This document shows, in pieces, positions 51,751-63,150 of a stretch of DNA of 64,000 bases; positions within the stretch are counted from its first letter, which is position 1, and each line of letters begins with the position of its first letter. The translations under genes were made by a program, and so were the position numbers. Origin of the DNA: Isoetes taiwanensis. Its lineage: Eukaryota > Streptophyta > Lycopodiopsida > Isoetales > Isoetaceae. The notes beneath the pieces were generated by a model that was not told the origin of the DNA, made no database searches, and saw only the letters and a program-made list of their open reading frames with translations. The DNA is taken from NCBI GenBank assembly GCA_021234155.1, contig JAJEKV010000537.1, positions 62,001 to 126,000 of the forward strand, given 5' to 3'.

Positions 51751-54700
51751 CTTTCATAATTGAACCACTTTCTTACTGAACCACTTTCATAGATGTTCAC
51801 GGAAGCTGCCATCATTTTAGAATTGTATTCCTTTTAAAAATAAGAGAGCTGAGATATGCTTACAATGCTTCAGAGGCCATCTGAGATTATAAGGCGGAAA
51901 CAAGCATGTGCAGTTTGGTTCCCCATACATTGATCGACCGCTCATGAATTGTCTTTCTCAACCCGCAGCTAACATGCAGTATGGAAATCTAAAGAAGTCC
52001 CTCGAAACGCCATTGCAAAACCATTTAACTCAAATAAGCCTTGAGAAGCTGGGTTTTGCCCTCTTAGCAAATTGTTTTGATTATTAATCTTTATGATGGT
52101 TACATAGATGAGGAAGGATTCAGAGGATGTGCACTTACTTGCTCGGGTTTATCCTGTTTGAAGTGGGATCTCATTGGGGGAGCCAAGTTGGTCTTCAATC
52201 ACGGATGAGGGAATCCTTATGGATGTCTCAAGCATATAAAATTCAATGGTTTTGCCACTTTATAAATGTAACATTTCGCCAAAGGTTGCAATCCAGTGGA
52301 ACTGTGGGTCCGCTTTGCCTTTTATTTATCAAGGTAAAAGTGTGAATGCCAAATCTCGCATATGCCTCAGAAGTTCCATGGATCCCCACGCCATCAAAAA
52401 AGAAGGTAAACATGTCCGGGATCCCAACATTTTTAATTGTTGACCCAGAGGTGAAAATAGGTTCGCCGAAAAAAAAGGAACGCAAAAACAGACCTCAAAC
52501 AATACGAGCTAGATTGTGACTAAGGTGTGCAAAGATCTTTCTTCAACTTTGCCGGTTTTGCCCGACTAAGGCCTAAAATTTGCGCTCAAACAAAAACAAC
52601 TTGAGGATTAACTAATATATAAAAATAAATGAATGTAATTTTAAATTCTCATTTTAAGAGTTGGTAAACATACGTTTGAAAATCCCTACTCCAACTCATG
52701 CATCCAAGAAAGTTATAATAGCACCCAAATATTTATATGAAAAATTAACATGTAGAATATACTATTAGATGCACCACTAGCATTTTAACAAGAATAATAC
52801 CAACCAACACGCAGATGACTTACAATGACCCATTCTGATTTCCAAGGAAAAAAAACAAGCCATCGCTCACGGTCGATCACTGCTCGCTGGTGAGATAAGG
52901 AAAAACACAAGCCACGCTCTCACAATTGGATCAATTGCTCGCCGCTGAGATAATATTAACCAACACCTTGCGGCAAAACGTGAAGCATAAGTAAATATAA
53001 ATAACAAAAAAATGCAGCCATGGAAAGGGCTGGTAAATAAGACCAAACGGGTAAAGCGAGAAGTTTGAATAAGAAAATGAATCATCAAAGGAATCTCGAG
53101 TTTATATATACCCATTAGTGTAGAAGTTTCTAAGTGCAAGAATCCTCATCAATGTCCATAAGAAAAGCAATGGAGCAAACAAAGCAACGAATTACTCGCA
53201 AATCCAAATGGCTCTGCATGTTTGGACAGTAGCGTGTCTCATATCGTATAAATTCTCTAAGGTATGTTGCTCCTTTGCCAAATAGTCATTTCATGGAAGC
53301 ATAATATTCTTAAGGCACAATTTGCCTTATAGTGTCAACAAAAATAAAATATGTTGAACATAAGACCTCTAGGAAATTTTCTAAGATCTTCTATTGAAAT
53401 TGATTTATGTGCAAGAGCCATATTACCGTAGCCTTTTTTTAAAAAAAAATTAGGGCCAATGGCCATGTAGGGTTTCGACATGGCTAACTGTGCTCGCATA
53501 TGAAGGAGATACGGCTTCCAAGCTTTTAACACATACAAATGCCACAACCGATTTACTTGTGAAATTTGTATCTAATTCGGATTTAACTTTAAGAATCGTG
53601 TTTGGATGAAATGCTCAATCAGAGGGATCATGTTGCAAAACCATCGGGGATGATACAAATGCCCCGTTATTTATATGATGATGAGAGAATAAGCCGCTTT
53701 TACGGGGTTACAAGGCATACCGTATATGCTTCCAGGCAGAATATAGACTGGAGGATGGATCTATATGCTAGCTTAGGCATTTTGGTACTACTTCATGTTT
53801 GACATTCTCAGTTCAAACTTTAAGTTAGACGTTGAAAATATTATATAAGAAATAATAATGACCAACCTTACACCGGCCTAAATTTTATCCGAAACTTTTG
53901 CATGGGATGATAGAACTTTAGTTCCTTTGCAATGTTCCACATTTTTTATGACTAAAATGGCAGAGACCAGTGCATGATATGAAGAAAAGAACTCGAATTT
54001 TTTTCTAGTTTTGAGTACCATGATCTTTAGTGTGGATGGTAGTTGAAGAATGTACACGGTGACCACTTTATGGAAACCTAATGTTCAGGAGTCCAAGCAA
54101 AATTTTTATGTGGTAAAAGAAAATCACCGTGTTGATGGAGGGTTGTTTGCAACCAGGTCTTGACTTTGACTTCTTATGTGTAGCTTGACCTTTTAAAGTG
54201 CAATTCAAATTAAACTTAACGATTCAATTTGAGCTTGCCCACTACAGTGACTTTGACGTAAAATCGTTATACTCACTTTTTCCTCTAAGCTTCCTAGCAA
54301 TGCACAACCTCAACTTAGATGGTCTGACCTTTTTACCATCAATGTCAATTAATTTGTTAAATTATTTTGCACCTTTACGCTTGTTGAGGTTTCTTTATGA
54401 AAGAAGACATTGAATTTGACTTATCTAATATAAAGCCACACCGCAATTGATCGACCTTAATTGGGCATGGTCCTTTTGTTGGGGCCCTTATTGGGCATGG
54501 TACTTACTTTAGCAAATGCATGGTCCCTGTGTTTCGAAAAAATTGGGCCATCTTTATCTTAGGAAAGAACAACTCTTTGCTTCTATTAACATTTTCAAGA
54601 TTTCAAGGTTATCAAATCCCAAATACTATGGCAATTTTTTTTTTAGGGTAGTTGAAGAATATATGTAGCGACCACTTTAATGAAAGCCAATATTGAGCAA

Positions 54701-54860
54701 TCCAATGACAAATTTTGGGAAGTATAGGAAACAAACAAAGACTTGCAAGAGAGCATTGACAATATGTGACTGGCATTATGGCTAGGGGTTTGACTATAAG
54801 TTTGACAAAATGGATGATTCAGAGTTTGTGCAGGTGTTGATCACAATTAGAGCTTTGTCT
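51751..54860. other. Mostly unannotated; small frames only
   Basis: A short frame at about 51.97-52.08 kb (NMQYGNLKKSLETPLQNHL, then LEKLGFALLANCF) and another at 53.60-53.80 kb (MDEMLNQRDHVAKPSG) show no known domain. Otherwise AT-rich DNA. Confidence 0.4.
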
Positions 54861-55390
54861 TTAACTTCCTAGCTGTAGCTTTGATTGGGTTTTGCACTAC
54901 GTTGACTTTGACATCTTAGCAAGCTACTAGTTGACTTGATACTCCCTAATAGTACAAATACTTGTATATATATCCTTATCCTTATATATATACAATTATA
55001 TGGTGTCCTGATGATGGTGTATCGATTGATCGGCCCATCCATCGAGACGGACGTGCGAGCACGTGCCCACCGTAACACCCCAAGCATCCCCCTTATTTGG
55101 GGCTTTTAATCCTGCCCTCGCCGGTGGGGCATTTTATCCAGAACCGGCCCATTAAAATTATTTGGGGCTTTTCATATGGAGCGTCAGAAAAAAGGGAAGG
55201 TCAAATCTTGGCCATCAATTTTGGATAGGAAGTTGCGGGGAAGGTGATAGAATTGGGGCTTTTAATCCAGATCATTCGGGCCGTCGAATGTGCGAGATCG
55301 ACGGCCCAGATGTGGACCTTTATTTGGGGCATTTGATCTCGACCGTCCATCTCGGATTTGGACGGCCCACAACAAAAGCCCCAAATTCTC
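54861..55390 (+). repeat. Composite repeat: ACTTGTATATA end plus GGGGCTTTTAATC block
   Basis: Matches 62.62-63.03 kb on both sides of the TA-rich centre. Shared phrases are TACAATTATATGG, GTAACACCCCAAGCATCCCC, TTATTTGGGGCTTTTAATCC and AATTATTTGGGGCTTTT. It ends with CGACCGTCCATCTCGGATTT and GGACGGCCCACAACAAAAGC, immediately before a possible first exon. Confidence 0.8.
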
Positions 55391-57650
55391 TTCTCACGCC
55401 GGAGCAGAGCTCGAAACTTGGATTTCTTCGTGTCTGTGTTATGGCTGCAATGTGGAGCGCCATTCGAGTTTCGGTTTGTTGCTGATGGCTGCTCATTTCC
55501 ATTCTTAGACGAAAATATTCACTGCACTCAGAGCATTGTTGCCAAGTTACCCATATATTTTTCAAGTACGAATTTTACCAGCTCTTTGGTAAACCATTGT
55601 TTGCAAATGGGGTCGAGCTTATGAACTGGCCGATTGGAGAGATGGTGTGCACCTTGTGCATGTAAGCTTAAGTTTTCCTTTTTTTGTTTTCTTAATTTCT
55701 ATTGGGATGCCTAGGATTTGCTAAATCCGATGCCTCTGGGCTGCAAAGTTCAGGGTTATAAGGGCCTGTTATATTGATGAGGCTTCGACCAAGTTTGGAT
55801 ACGGCATGATGGAGCTGCCATAGTCGACCGAACTTTGCAATAAATGGGCCGAAATTGCCTGGATGGTGCTTCTTTGAGCAGTAGAAATCGAAATTATATC
55901 TCTGGCATGCTTTTTGGAAAGCGGTATCAGAGATGGATTCAGGGCTCCGGAGATTTTTCTCTAGCTTATAATCTGTTAAATAATTTTAAGGTAAAAGCTT
56001 TAGTAGCAGCATCTCTGAAGGTGACCCACTGACGGTTTTGGCCAGTCTGAATGCTGCGAAACATATGATTGGGTTTCAGTTTCTTAACATAGTGTGTGGA
56101 ACAAGCTTTTGGGGACAAGATACTGTGCTGTTCAAATACCCATCAGCATAGCTTCCAGCAAGATTCGATTGCATATCCAGCTACTAAGAAGGTAATTTTT
56201 CTGAGAACAAAATTTGCAAAACAGAGTAGTTATCTCTAGATTCTATCTATTGTTCTATAGTTTTCAAGCACTACCGTATGGTTTTTTCGGAAGATCCACT
56301 GGTATTCTTTGATGAGCAAAATAAGTAGAAAGATCTAGAATTAGAGTTAAAACTGTTGATACTGTTAATGGGTTGGAATAAAGCATTTTAGAATGGGTCG
56401 GCTGGTATGGGCAGCGATCACATATGGTCTGTTTGCTATTTTTGAGGCTACAACCATGGCAAAGTATCAAAGCTGGAGATTCGTTTTGCTGCATTTGAAC
56501 CCATTTGTACTATGAATTTGGAAAAGATGTACCTAACATCTTTTATAGGCTACTCTATAAGCTTTCTAATGCATGCTTATGTTTTAGAAATGGAGCTTCC
56601 TTGTTGAAGCTAGGCCCCTGTTATTACTCTGCTGTAAAATTAGAGCAGCAAATGCATTTTGTCATATTCGACATATTTAGATTAGGAATTTGAAAATTGT
56701 GTGCCTAGTGTTACTTTCAGGTCTTTCCTTAAGCTTCCAAATGAATGCTCCTGTTGGCAAAACAGAGCTTGCATTTGCAAGGTATGGCAATCCTACCATA
56801 GGCATTGTCTTGTTTGGGATGGACAGACAGCTGTCGTTGATATTATGAAGAGGTAGTTAACCTATTTACATGCTTTTAGTTTGTAAGCTGAATGTTAATG
56901 GAGTGAATACAGGCATTTGGAATTAAATTCATCCATGTTTATATGTTTGCCTGGCGTTAGAACCGGCAAGAGGTTTTATGTATGAAAGCCTCACGGAATA
57001 TGGATCTAATTCTCCTCCCTGGCTTGCTATGTCAGTCATGTTCTAGATTCTGTTGGGCCTCTTCTTTGCTATATCAGAACATGCTAGATGGCTTGCAGAT
57101 CATTTAGCAGTTGGTATTGTACGTTATAAGTGGCTCGTTCTAGTTTTGTTTCTCCAGGTTGCCTTGCTGATGCCATGATTTGTGAGTACCCATTTCTGAG
57201 TTTTACCCGGATCAGAGTTTGAAGTGGTCCTTGAACTTGGTCAGAAGGCCAATGCACTGTAGCAGTTAATGTCTTTTATGAAGAACAATCTTCACAAGTC
57301 TTCACAAGACAGTGTGCCAAATAAAAGGCGTTAATTTACGTTATGCCAGTTCAGTTAGTAAGTTAATGATCTAGCATGATATTTACTCTTGCTCAAGGAT
57401 TACTTTAACTGTTGTTCTGGTCTTGCAGTTGGTAAGGCTCATTGCCCATGTCTCCTGTGGAAGGCTCTCCATCAGTGTTTCACGTAATTTGCAACCTTCC
57501 TATAGGATAATATGATGAATGAATGTTCTTTTATAGGATGTTTAGAACTTGAGGCCAAAAACACCACTAAAAATGGCATTTTTTAAGCCATCTCTTTCAT
57601 AGATTTTTTGGCCTCTGTTTTTGTTATTATTAATTGTTTCTTTGATAACT
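55391..57650 (+). other. Upstream part of the FLV region, not resolved
   Basis: A start MAAMWSAIRVSVCC at 55,441 follows the repeat and could be a first exon. The metallo-beta-lactamase half expected before the FLV exons (an HxExDH motif) was not found here. One copy of the ~300-bp repeat lies at 56.48-56.80 kb. CAG and CTG are frequent, as in the other genic-looking tracts. Confidence 0.35.
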
Positions 57651-57658
57651 TTCTTGCA

Positions 57659-57924
57659 GTCCTTTTTCTTCTGGTAGGTGGAATTTTCGTCGAAAGTTGC
57701 TTGATGAAACCAAATTCCCGGTCTGTTCTAACTGCTCTTAAAAGGATTGAGCCAATAAATTTCACAGTTATAGCAACAGGATCTGGTCCACTTTTTACGC
57801 TATAATGTTGTCGAGCTTATATACAAATATGAAACTTGGAGTAAGAAGGCGTTAGAAAAGCAGCTAGCTAGTGTCGCTGTTCTTTATGTTTCTGACTATG
57901 GGGTTTAGTGACCGTCTTTCTCAA
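57659..57924 (+). pseudogene. Flavodiiron protein (FLV) exon, end of diiron domain to flavodoxin start
   Basis: Reads CLMKPNSRSVLTALKRIEPI, FTVIATGSGPL, then after a +1 shift RYNVVELIYKYETWSKKALE and KQLASVAVLYVSDYG, then after another +1 shift FSDRLSQ with a GTAAGT donor. This is the junction of the diiron (beta-lactamase-like) domain and the flavodoxin domain of plant/cyanobacterial FLV proteins. In plastids they reduce oxygen to water with electrons from photosystem I as a safety valve under changing light. The shifts fall in T5 (57,792-57,796) and G4 (57,900-57,903) runs, so they may be consensus errors. FLVA versus FLVB is not decided. Confidence 0.8.
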
Positions 57925-58194
57925 GTAAGTACTCCCCTTTCATGTCATTTGAACTTATTACATATAACAATGGCTTATGTATAGCTTTATTGCCTTTGAG
58001 AAGCATAAATATTCATGATCTTTGTCATTGAAACATCACGGGAACTTCTTTGGACCAAATTGTACGCTTATTATTATTTTAATCCAGGCTGCTCCACAGA
58101 AACATAAGTTATCCACATCATTGCATTTATGAACTGCATGTCATAGTATTCTGTTGAGGATTTGAAAATGGAGTTTCTTACTTTATACCTTCAG

Positions 58195-58360
58195 GCACTG
58201 GCAAGAGGATTGACAAAAGCGAATGAGGGAGTTGAGATGATCAATTTGAATTCCGTGGACACACAGGAATTAGTGGAAACAATAGGAAAGAATGGTGTTG
58301 TAGTTGTAATCGCACCACCAAGTTCTGGATCTGCTAATGCAATAGTCAGCACTACCAAGT
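58195..58360 (+). pseudogene. FLV exon, flavodoxin domain middle
   Basis: After an acceptor-like CTTCAG: ALARGLTKANEGVEMINLNS, VDTQELVETIGKNGVVVVIA, PPSSGSANAIVST. This continues SDRLSQ of the previous exon directly and matches the FLV pattern ...DL....(D)PQEL.E.IG....VV...PP.SG. The phrase ACCAAGTTCTGGATCTG is duplicated at the end (58,318 and 58,355), so the true exon end is unclear. Confidence 0.75.
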
Positions 58361-58702
58361 TCTGGATCTGTAAAACCCAATATCGAGAACATCATGTTTT
58401 CGTTTTTATATTATTTTCTCCATACAGCAAATTTTCCCATGTTTTTCCTAGTTTGCTATTAAAGTGCAGGTCATATGACACGTCTTATGCCTGTGTCATC
58501 TATGCTTCCTTCTGCCATAATTTTTCTACGTAAGGCATCTCATGCAGCCAGACTCTTGGTTGCTGGGACATTTGGCAGCAGGTATATCTGGCATGCCCTT
58601 GTGACTTTACAGTATGCGGCTATCCTGATTTTACAGTATATGAATATCCTAAATTGTGATTTGTTTGAAAAGATGTAACCTCTTTGCAACTGGATTTTGC
58701 AG

Positions 58703-58817
58703 CTTGTTCTAATAGCAGAGAGCTATGGTGGTGATGACCAACCAGTTGATACACTACTTCAGCGATTTCTTGAAGCTGGACTTTCTTCTGCCCTTCCCTC
58801 TTTAAGGGTTAAGGAAT
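58703..58817 (+). pseudogene. FLV exon, flavodoxin domain end
   Basis: After TTTTGCAG: LVLIAESYGGDDQPVDTLLQ, RFLEAGLSSALPSLRVKE. This fits the FLV stretch ending the flavodoxin domain (E.GG.D.PVD.L...F...GL..A.P..RVKE). The next expected part (TPT...CEEAGTD...) and the flavin-reductase domain were not seen downstream. The locus is therefore partial in this window or broken. Confidence 0.75.
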
Positions 58818-61800
58818 GTTTTGTTCTTACTTAGAAGATTTCTCCTCCTCAAGAATAGCAAATCAGCGCATCTGCGCATAGGTAAATGCCCTTTTCATCT
58901 GACTATTACTATTTTAAAGGCTTACGTTCTTATTATTTTGCACTTGCAATGCGCATGGAATGCAGATGTGCCATCTTGAAGTGGCTCTTAGCAGCAAGGC
59001 AACATGTCTTATTATATTAGAGAATTGGTTCATTTTTTACCAATAGAGGTTAGATACTCTATCCCTGAAACCTCACTTACGTTTTAATTATTATAGGAGA
59101 ATTTGTGCTCAGCCTATTTCTTACACAACGATAGCAACTTGCTACTGTGGATAACTTGTGCATCATTGCGGGAGATGCCTTTGCAATTCATTGATAAGTC
59201 ATTTTCGATTGGATCTACTATCTGTGGATGTTGTCTCAGGTATTCTGATGCAAAGTTTTATTTTTGTACTATTTGATCTTCACTGCGCTGTAAATTTGTC
59301 TACAAAACCTTCAGGTTGTTGAGACACAAAGATGATTCAGAAATATTTAATACTAGTTTGATGGTTTGCAGACTTGGCAGTGGCAATCTTTAACTTTGCA
59401 TCTGTTGTAGCTGACGTTGATCTTGTGGTAAGTACACATGTTTTGTTTAAACTAATATATAAAGACTATGAAAAGTTTGGCTGGGCTATTATTCTCACAT
59501 TTCCCATTTGGGCAGGGCCTTCAAAATGTTGGCAAGGGAGCACATCTGGGTAAGGTAACTCCCATGCTTAAAAAGATCCAAGATCCAAGATCCCAAGGTA
59601 AATGGGTCTGCTCATACCGAGGGCTTCATAGAAACCTTCTTGGCATAGATTGCAGGATGCAAATTTTATGTATACAAAACTCAGGGTCTAAACAGGGCGG
59701 TGGCATAATTGAGGGGAGCAAACGAGTTCCAGCTATGAAAGGTGCTTATTTATTTTGAGGCAACTTTTAGGTTCTTTTTGCTCAGAGAAAGTCAAGCACA
59801 GTATATCTGATATGGGTCAAATGCAATCCAGTTGCATTGTACTTTGCACTCTGTTTTTTTGTATCATGGCTTCTATCTTGATTTTCAACATTGTGAACCA
59901 GATTCATGTATGTCTTCCCATGTGTTTTATGGCGAATCAATCTATTGTTCAATGCTTGTTTTGACATTTACCGTTGTCTTTCTCTCCTTTTAGGGACACA
60001 GAGTCTATAGGGCCATTCAACTTTCTATATGATTTTTTCTCTCTAGATTTCTTAAAATTTACAATAATGTTAGCAGTCAATATTTTGAAGGCTTATTGGT
60101 AAGTTGAGTCATGTTTTTAGTAAATATCTGCATGGAGGGCAACTTCACTTGGGTTGGTGGTTCTGTGATGTAGGCTTAGGTCCTTGATGCAAATGTAGAG
60201 ACTGTAAATTGAGTTGTTGCATTTTGTTTTGGGGTTAGAATTTGCTCTAGATTTAGCAACATATATTGGAAAGAATTAAGTTCGCTCACTAATCTCATTA
60301 TGGGTGCACATGTGCCTAAAGTGGATCTTCATGCATGCATAGTATTAATTTTGCTATTGCAAGCATTTGAAATGAGAAATGTGTCATCCTGATATTGAGG
60401 TTGGTATATTGTTACTGCACACCGTGTAGTTTCTTGCAAGATGCCTAGCTTGCTGTGATGAATGCTGCATCATGCATAAATGGATGTTACGGTAAAAATG
60501 GCTGTATTTTGGCATTTTGTGTTGTGTTGGTATTGTTACCGCATTCTCTAATAGGCCATTCTTTTTGCAGATTCTAGATGCAGTTCTAAAGTGGGTTATT
60601 TGAATCACTGCAAAAGGGAGCATATCTTGACTTGAGTAGTTTGTTTCACTTAGATGGGCATATTTTGGTAATGCTCAAGCTCTGGAGAGTCAATGCGAAT
60701 GGCTTTTTGAACATTATTTATCAAGAACCTGTTCCTTTTTGCAGCTACTTATTCATGGCAGGAGTAATAAGAGAATGATGATTGAACAGTTTAGTCATTT
60801 CTAAGTCAGTATGATGCAAGATGCATTCATAGAAAAGGCAGGCATGGCTAAACCTCTTAAACATCAGCTAATTAGGGCTATACATTAACATGTCTGTTGC
60901 ACTACTCTGCATGTGACAATACTTTGCAACAGACATTGCTCAAGCATTTTAGAGTGTACATCCAAATAAATGTGTATAAATGCCTTCACATATGTTTGAA
61001 CACATGTATAGTGTCTGAATACATTGCCTGTACGTCGCCTAGAAATGGCTAAACTAGCAGAAAGATTTGTAGAGAAGAATAGTTGATAAACTGCATTTAG
61101 ATTATTAAATTGTTTGATTAAGGCTCATTTGTAGATATTTCATGCCAAGATAATAGTTATTGTTGGAGCACAATTTTGCTCATGCAGGGCTCTATTTTAT
61201 ATTCTGATTCACCAATACCCGCTCATGTTGTCTAGATGTCGTTTTAGAGCGGCTAAAACTTTTACATTCAATCTTTTGACTGTTTAAGTCTATTTATTGA
61301 TCCCGTTGCCATTTATAGTGACTTTATCCCTTATAGGGTAAGTTTAGCATTGCCGTTCATACTATTTGATAAATTTGTGGTTTTGCGGCCCCGGTTTTGG
61401 CGATAAGAGTAAATCGTGTCATTTTTTTTTAGCAAGGGGTTTCCTCTCAATTAGGCTTCTTTTTTCGCAGACGATCTCTTGATCCCTAGGTTCTTGTGAT
61501 CCGTTGTTTTGCATTTTCACGCCGTGGTGAACTCTTAGAACTAGCCTTTTTAGAGCTATTGGGGCGATTATGTTTCTATTTGATCTGTATTTGATCTCTT
61601 CCGATACCGACTTGATTTGTCGATGCAATTACCCGTGTCTTGATGCCTTTATGTTTCAAATACTTGCCATGGAAAGTGGGTCGCGCCCGAAGTGGGTCAT
61701 GATTCGCGGCGATACTTGCTAAGATAGCGTGACTACCATTTATAAAAAATGCAACTAACCAACTTTCCTCTAGGCTTTATGTTGCTATTTTCTTAAATAA

Positions 61801-62025
61801 AGATCTCCTATCTTTTTTTTTTATTCCAATTAGCATTTGAAGTAAAATTTTAGTATTTTATTCCAACTGGGGAGCTTAAATTCATTGGTTTAGCATTAGA
61901 AAATAGCAATTATATCTTTTAATTGCATGAGTTGCACAATGTGCCTTTTAATCAGAATTGTCATATGAAACAAATATTTATCCAACTTCATCTATTAAAA
62001 ACATGGGGAAATATCATAATTTCTT
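58818..62025 (+). other. No gene recognised downstream of FLV
   Basis: Exon-like pieces near 59.37 kb (LAVAIFNFASVVADVDLV with a GTAAGT donor) and 59.51 kb (LQNVGKGAHLGKV after GCAG) do not match the FLV C-terminus or anything else I know. The rest is AT-rich, with a phrase near 58.87 kb (GCATCTGCGCATAGGTAAATGCC) resembling 51.21 kb. Confidence 0.35.
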
Positions 62026-62046
62026 AGAATAGAATAGAATAGAATA
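62026..62046. repeat. (AGAAT)n
   Basis: Four AGAAT/TAGAA units; the complement of the TTCTA run near 23.76 kb. Confidence 0.85.
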
Positions 62047-62109
62047 GTTTCTAAAGATAATTTCTAAAGATCTCCCAAGTTCCACTCCACCATTGCATTG
62101 AAGTTGATT

Positions 62110-62290
62110 CCCTTTTTATAGAGATTTGGGTGGCGCCTGCGGGCCGGGCCCGTGATCCGAGATCGATGGTTCGGATGGTGTCACCTCAATCCAGGCCAAG
62201 CACCCCCCTTCTTTATAGAGATTGATCCTGGCCGTCGGTGTATGAAATGACGGTCTACAATAAAAGCCCAAATTAGCAGCCATCGCCGCT
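62110..62290. repeat. GGCCGTC / AGAGATT repeat
   Basis: TATAGAGATTTGGGTGGCGCC, GAGATCGATGGT, then TATAGAGATTGATCCTGGCCGTC and ACAATAAAAGCCCAAATT. It combines parts of the MITE at 23.31 kb and the repeat at 27.65 kb. Confidence 0.65.
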
Positions 62291-62619
62291 TTTATTTCTT
62301 CCATCTTGTGCTTGTGTCTATTTTTGGTACAATTTGTCTTGCATAAATTATGGCATATATTATGGCATGGAGAGTATGTTTTGCTTTGCATTTTTGTGTA
62401 CATGCCATCCATGGCATTGCCCTTCTTTGTCCATAAAATAAGTGACGGGTTTGCAGATTTTGTCACCAAGTTGCGAGGAGAATCTTGCAATTATCAATTC
62501 ATCTCTACTCTTAAATAAATTGCATTTCTCGTTGCGTGTGTTTGAAAGTAGGCATATGCCTTTAAATGCTATATAATGGCAAGTTGGTATTAGTCCAACA
62601 AATGAAATTTTTAGACTAG
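62291..62619. other. No gene recognised
   Basis: A 70-codon plus frame at 62,306-62,518 is hydrophobic but has no known domain. Confidence 0.35.
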
Positions 62620-63150
62620 CTTAGTTTAGGCCTTGATTTATTTAAGCTTGAATTTTGTTCCCGGATGTTTATGGACCATAGTTCATAGACCATCGATAGT
62701 ACAAAGACTTGTATATATATATCCTTATATTTATACAATTATATGGAGGTCGGATCATGGTGTAGAATTGAGTCTACCATCCATCTACCGGGATGGACGC
62801 TGACCCAGCGGCATTCCTCGTAACACCCCAAGCATCCCCCTTATTTGGGCTTTTAATGGCCCCTCCAAATTGGGGCATTTTATCTAGGCCCGCCGATTAA
62901 AATTATTTGGGGCTTTTATGGGCCTTCGGTTAAAAGGGAAGGTCAAATCTTGGGGTCATTAATTTTGGATAGGTAGTTGCAAGAAGGTGATAGAACCGGG
63001 CTTTTAATCCAAATCATTGGAATTGGGGTTCTAATCTTTCCTTGATTTAAAAGTCAAGGAAATTTAATGTCCACCTTCATGAGGTGGCAATGCACATTAA
63101 TTAAAAAATCATCAAAGGATATTTTCCATTTTTCTCGCTCGGTTCCTTTG
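62620..63150 (+). repeat. Composite repeat, second copy
   Basis: Counterpart of 54.86-55.26 kb: CGATAGTACAAAGACTTGTATATA, then TACAATTATATGG, GTAACACCCCAAGCATCCCC and TTATTTGGGCTTTTAATGG. It differs by many small changes and lacks the final GGACGGCCC block. Confidence 0.8.
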
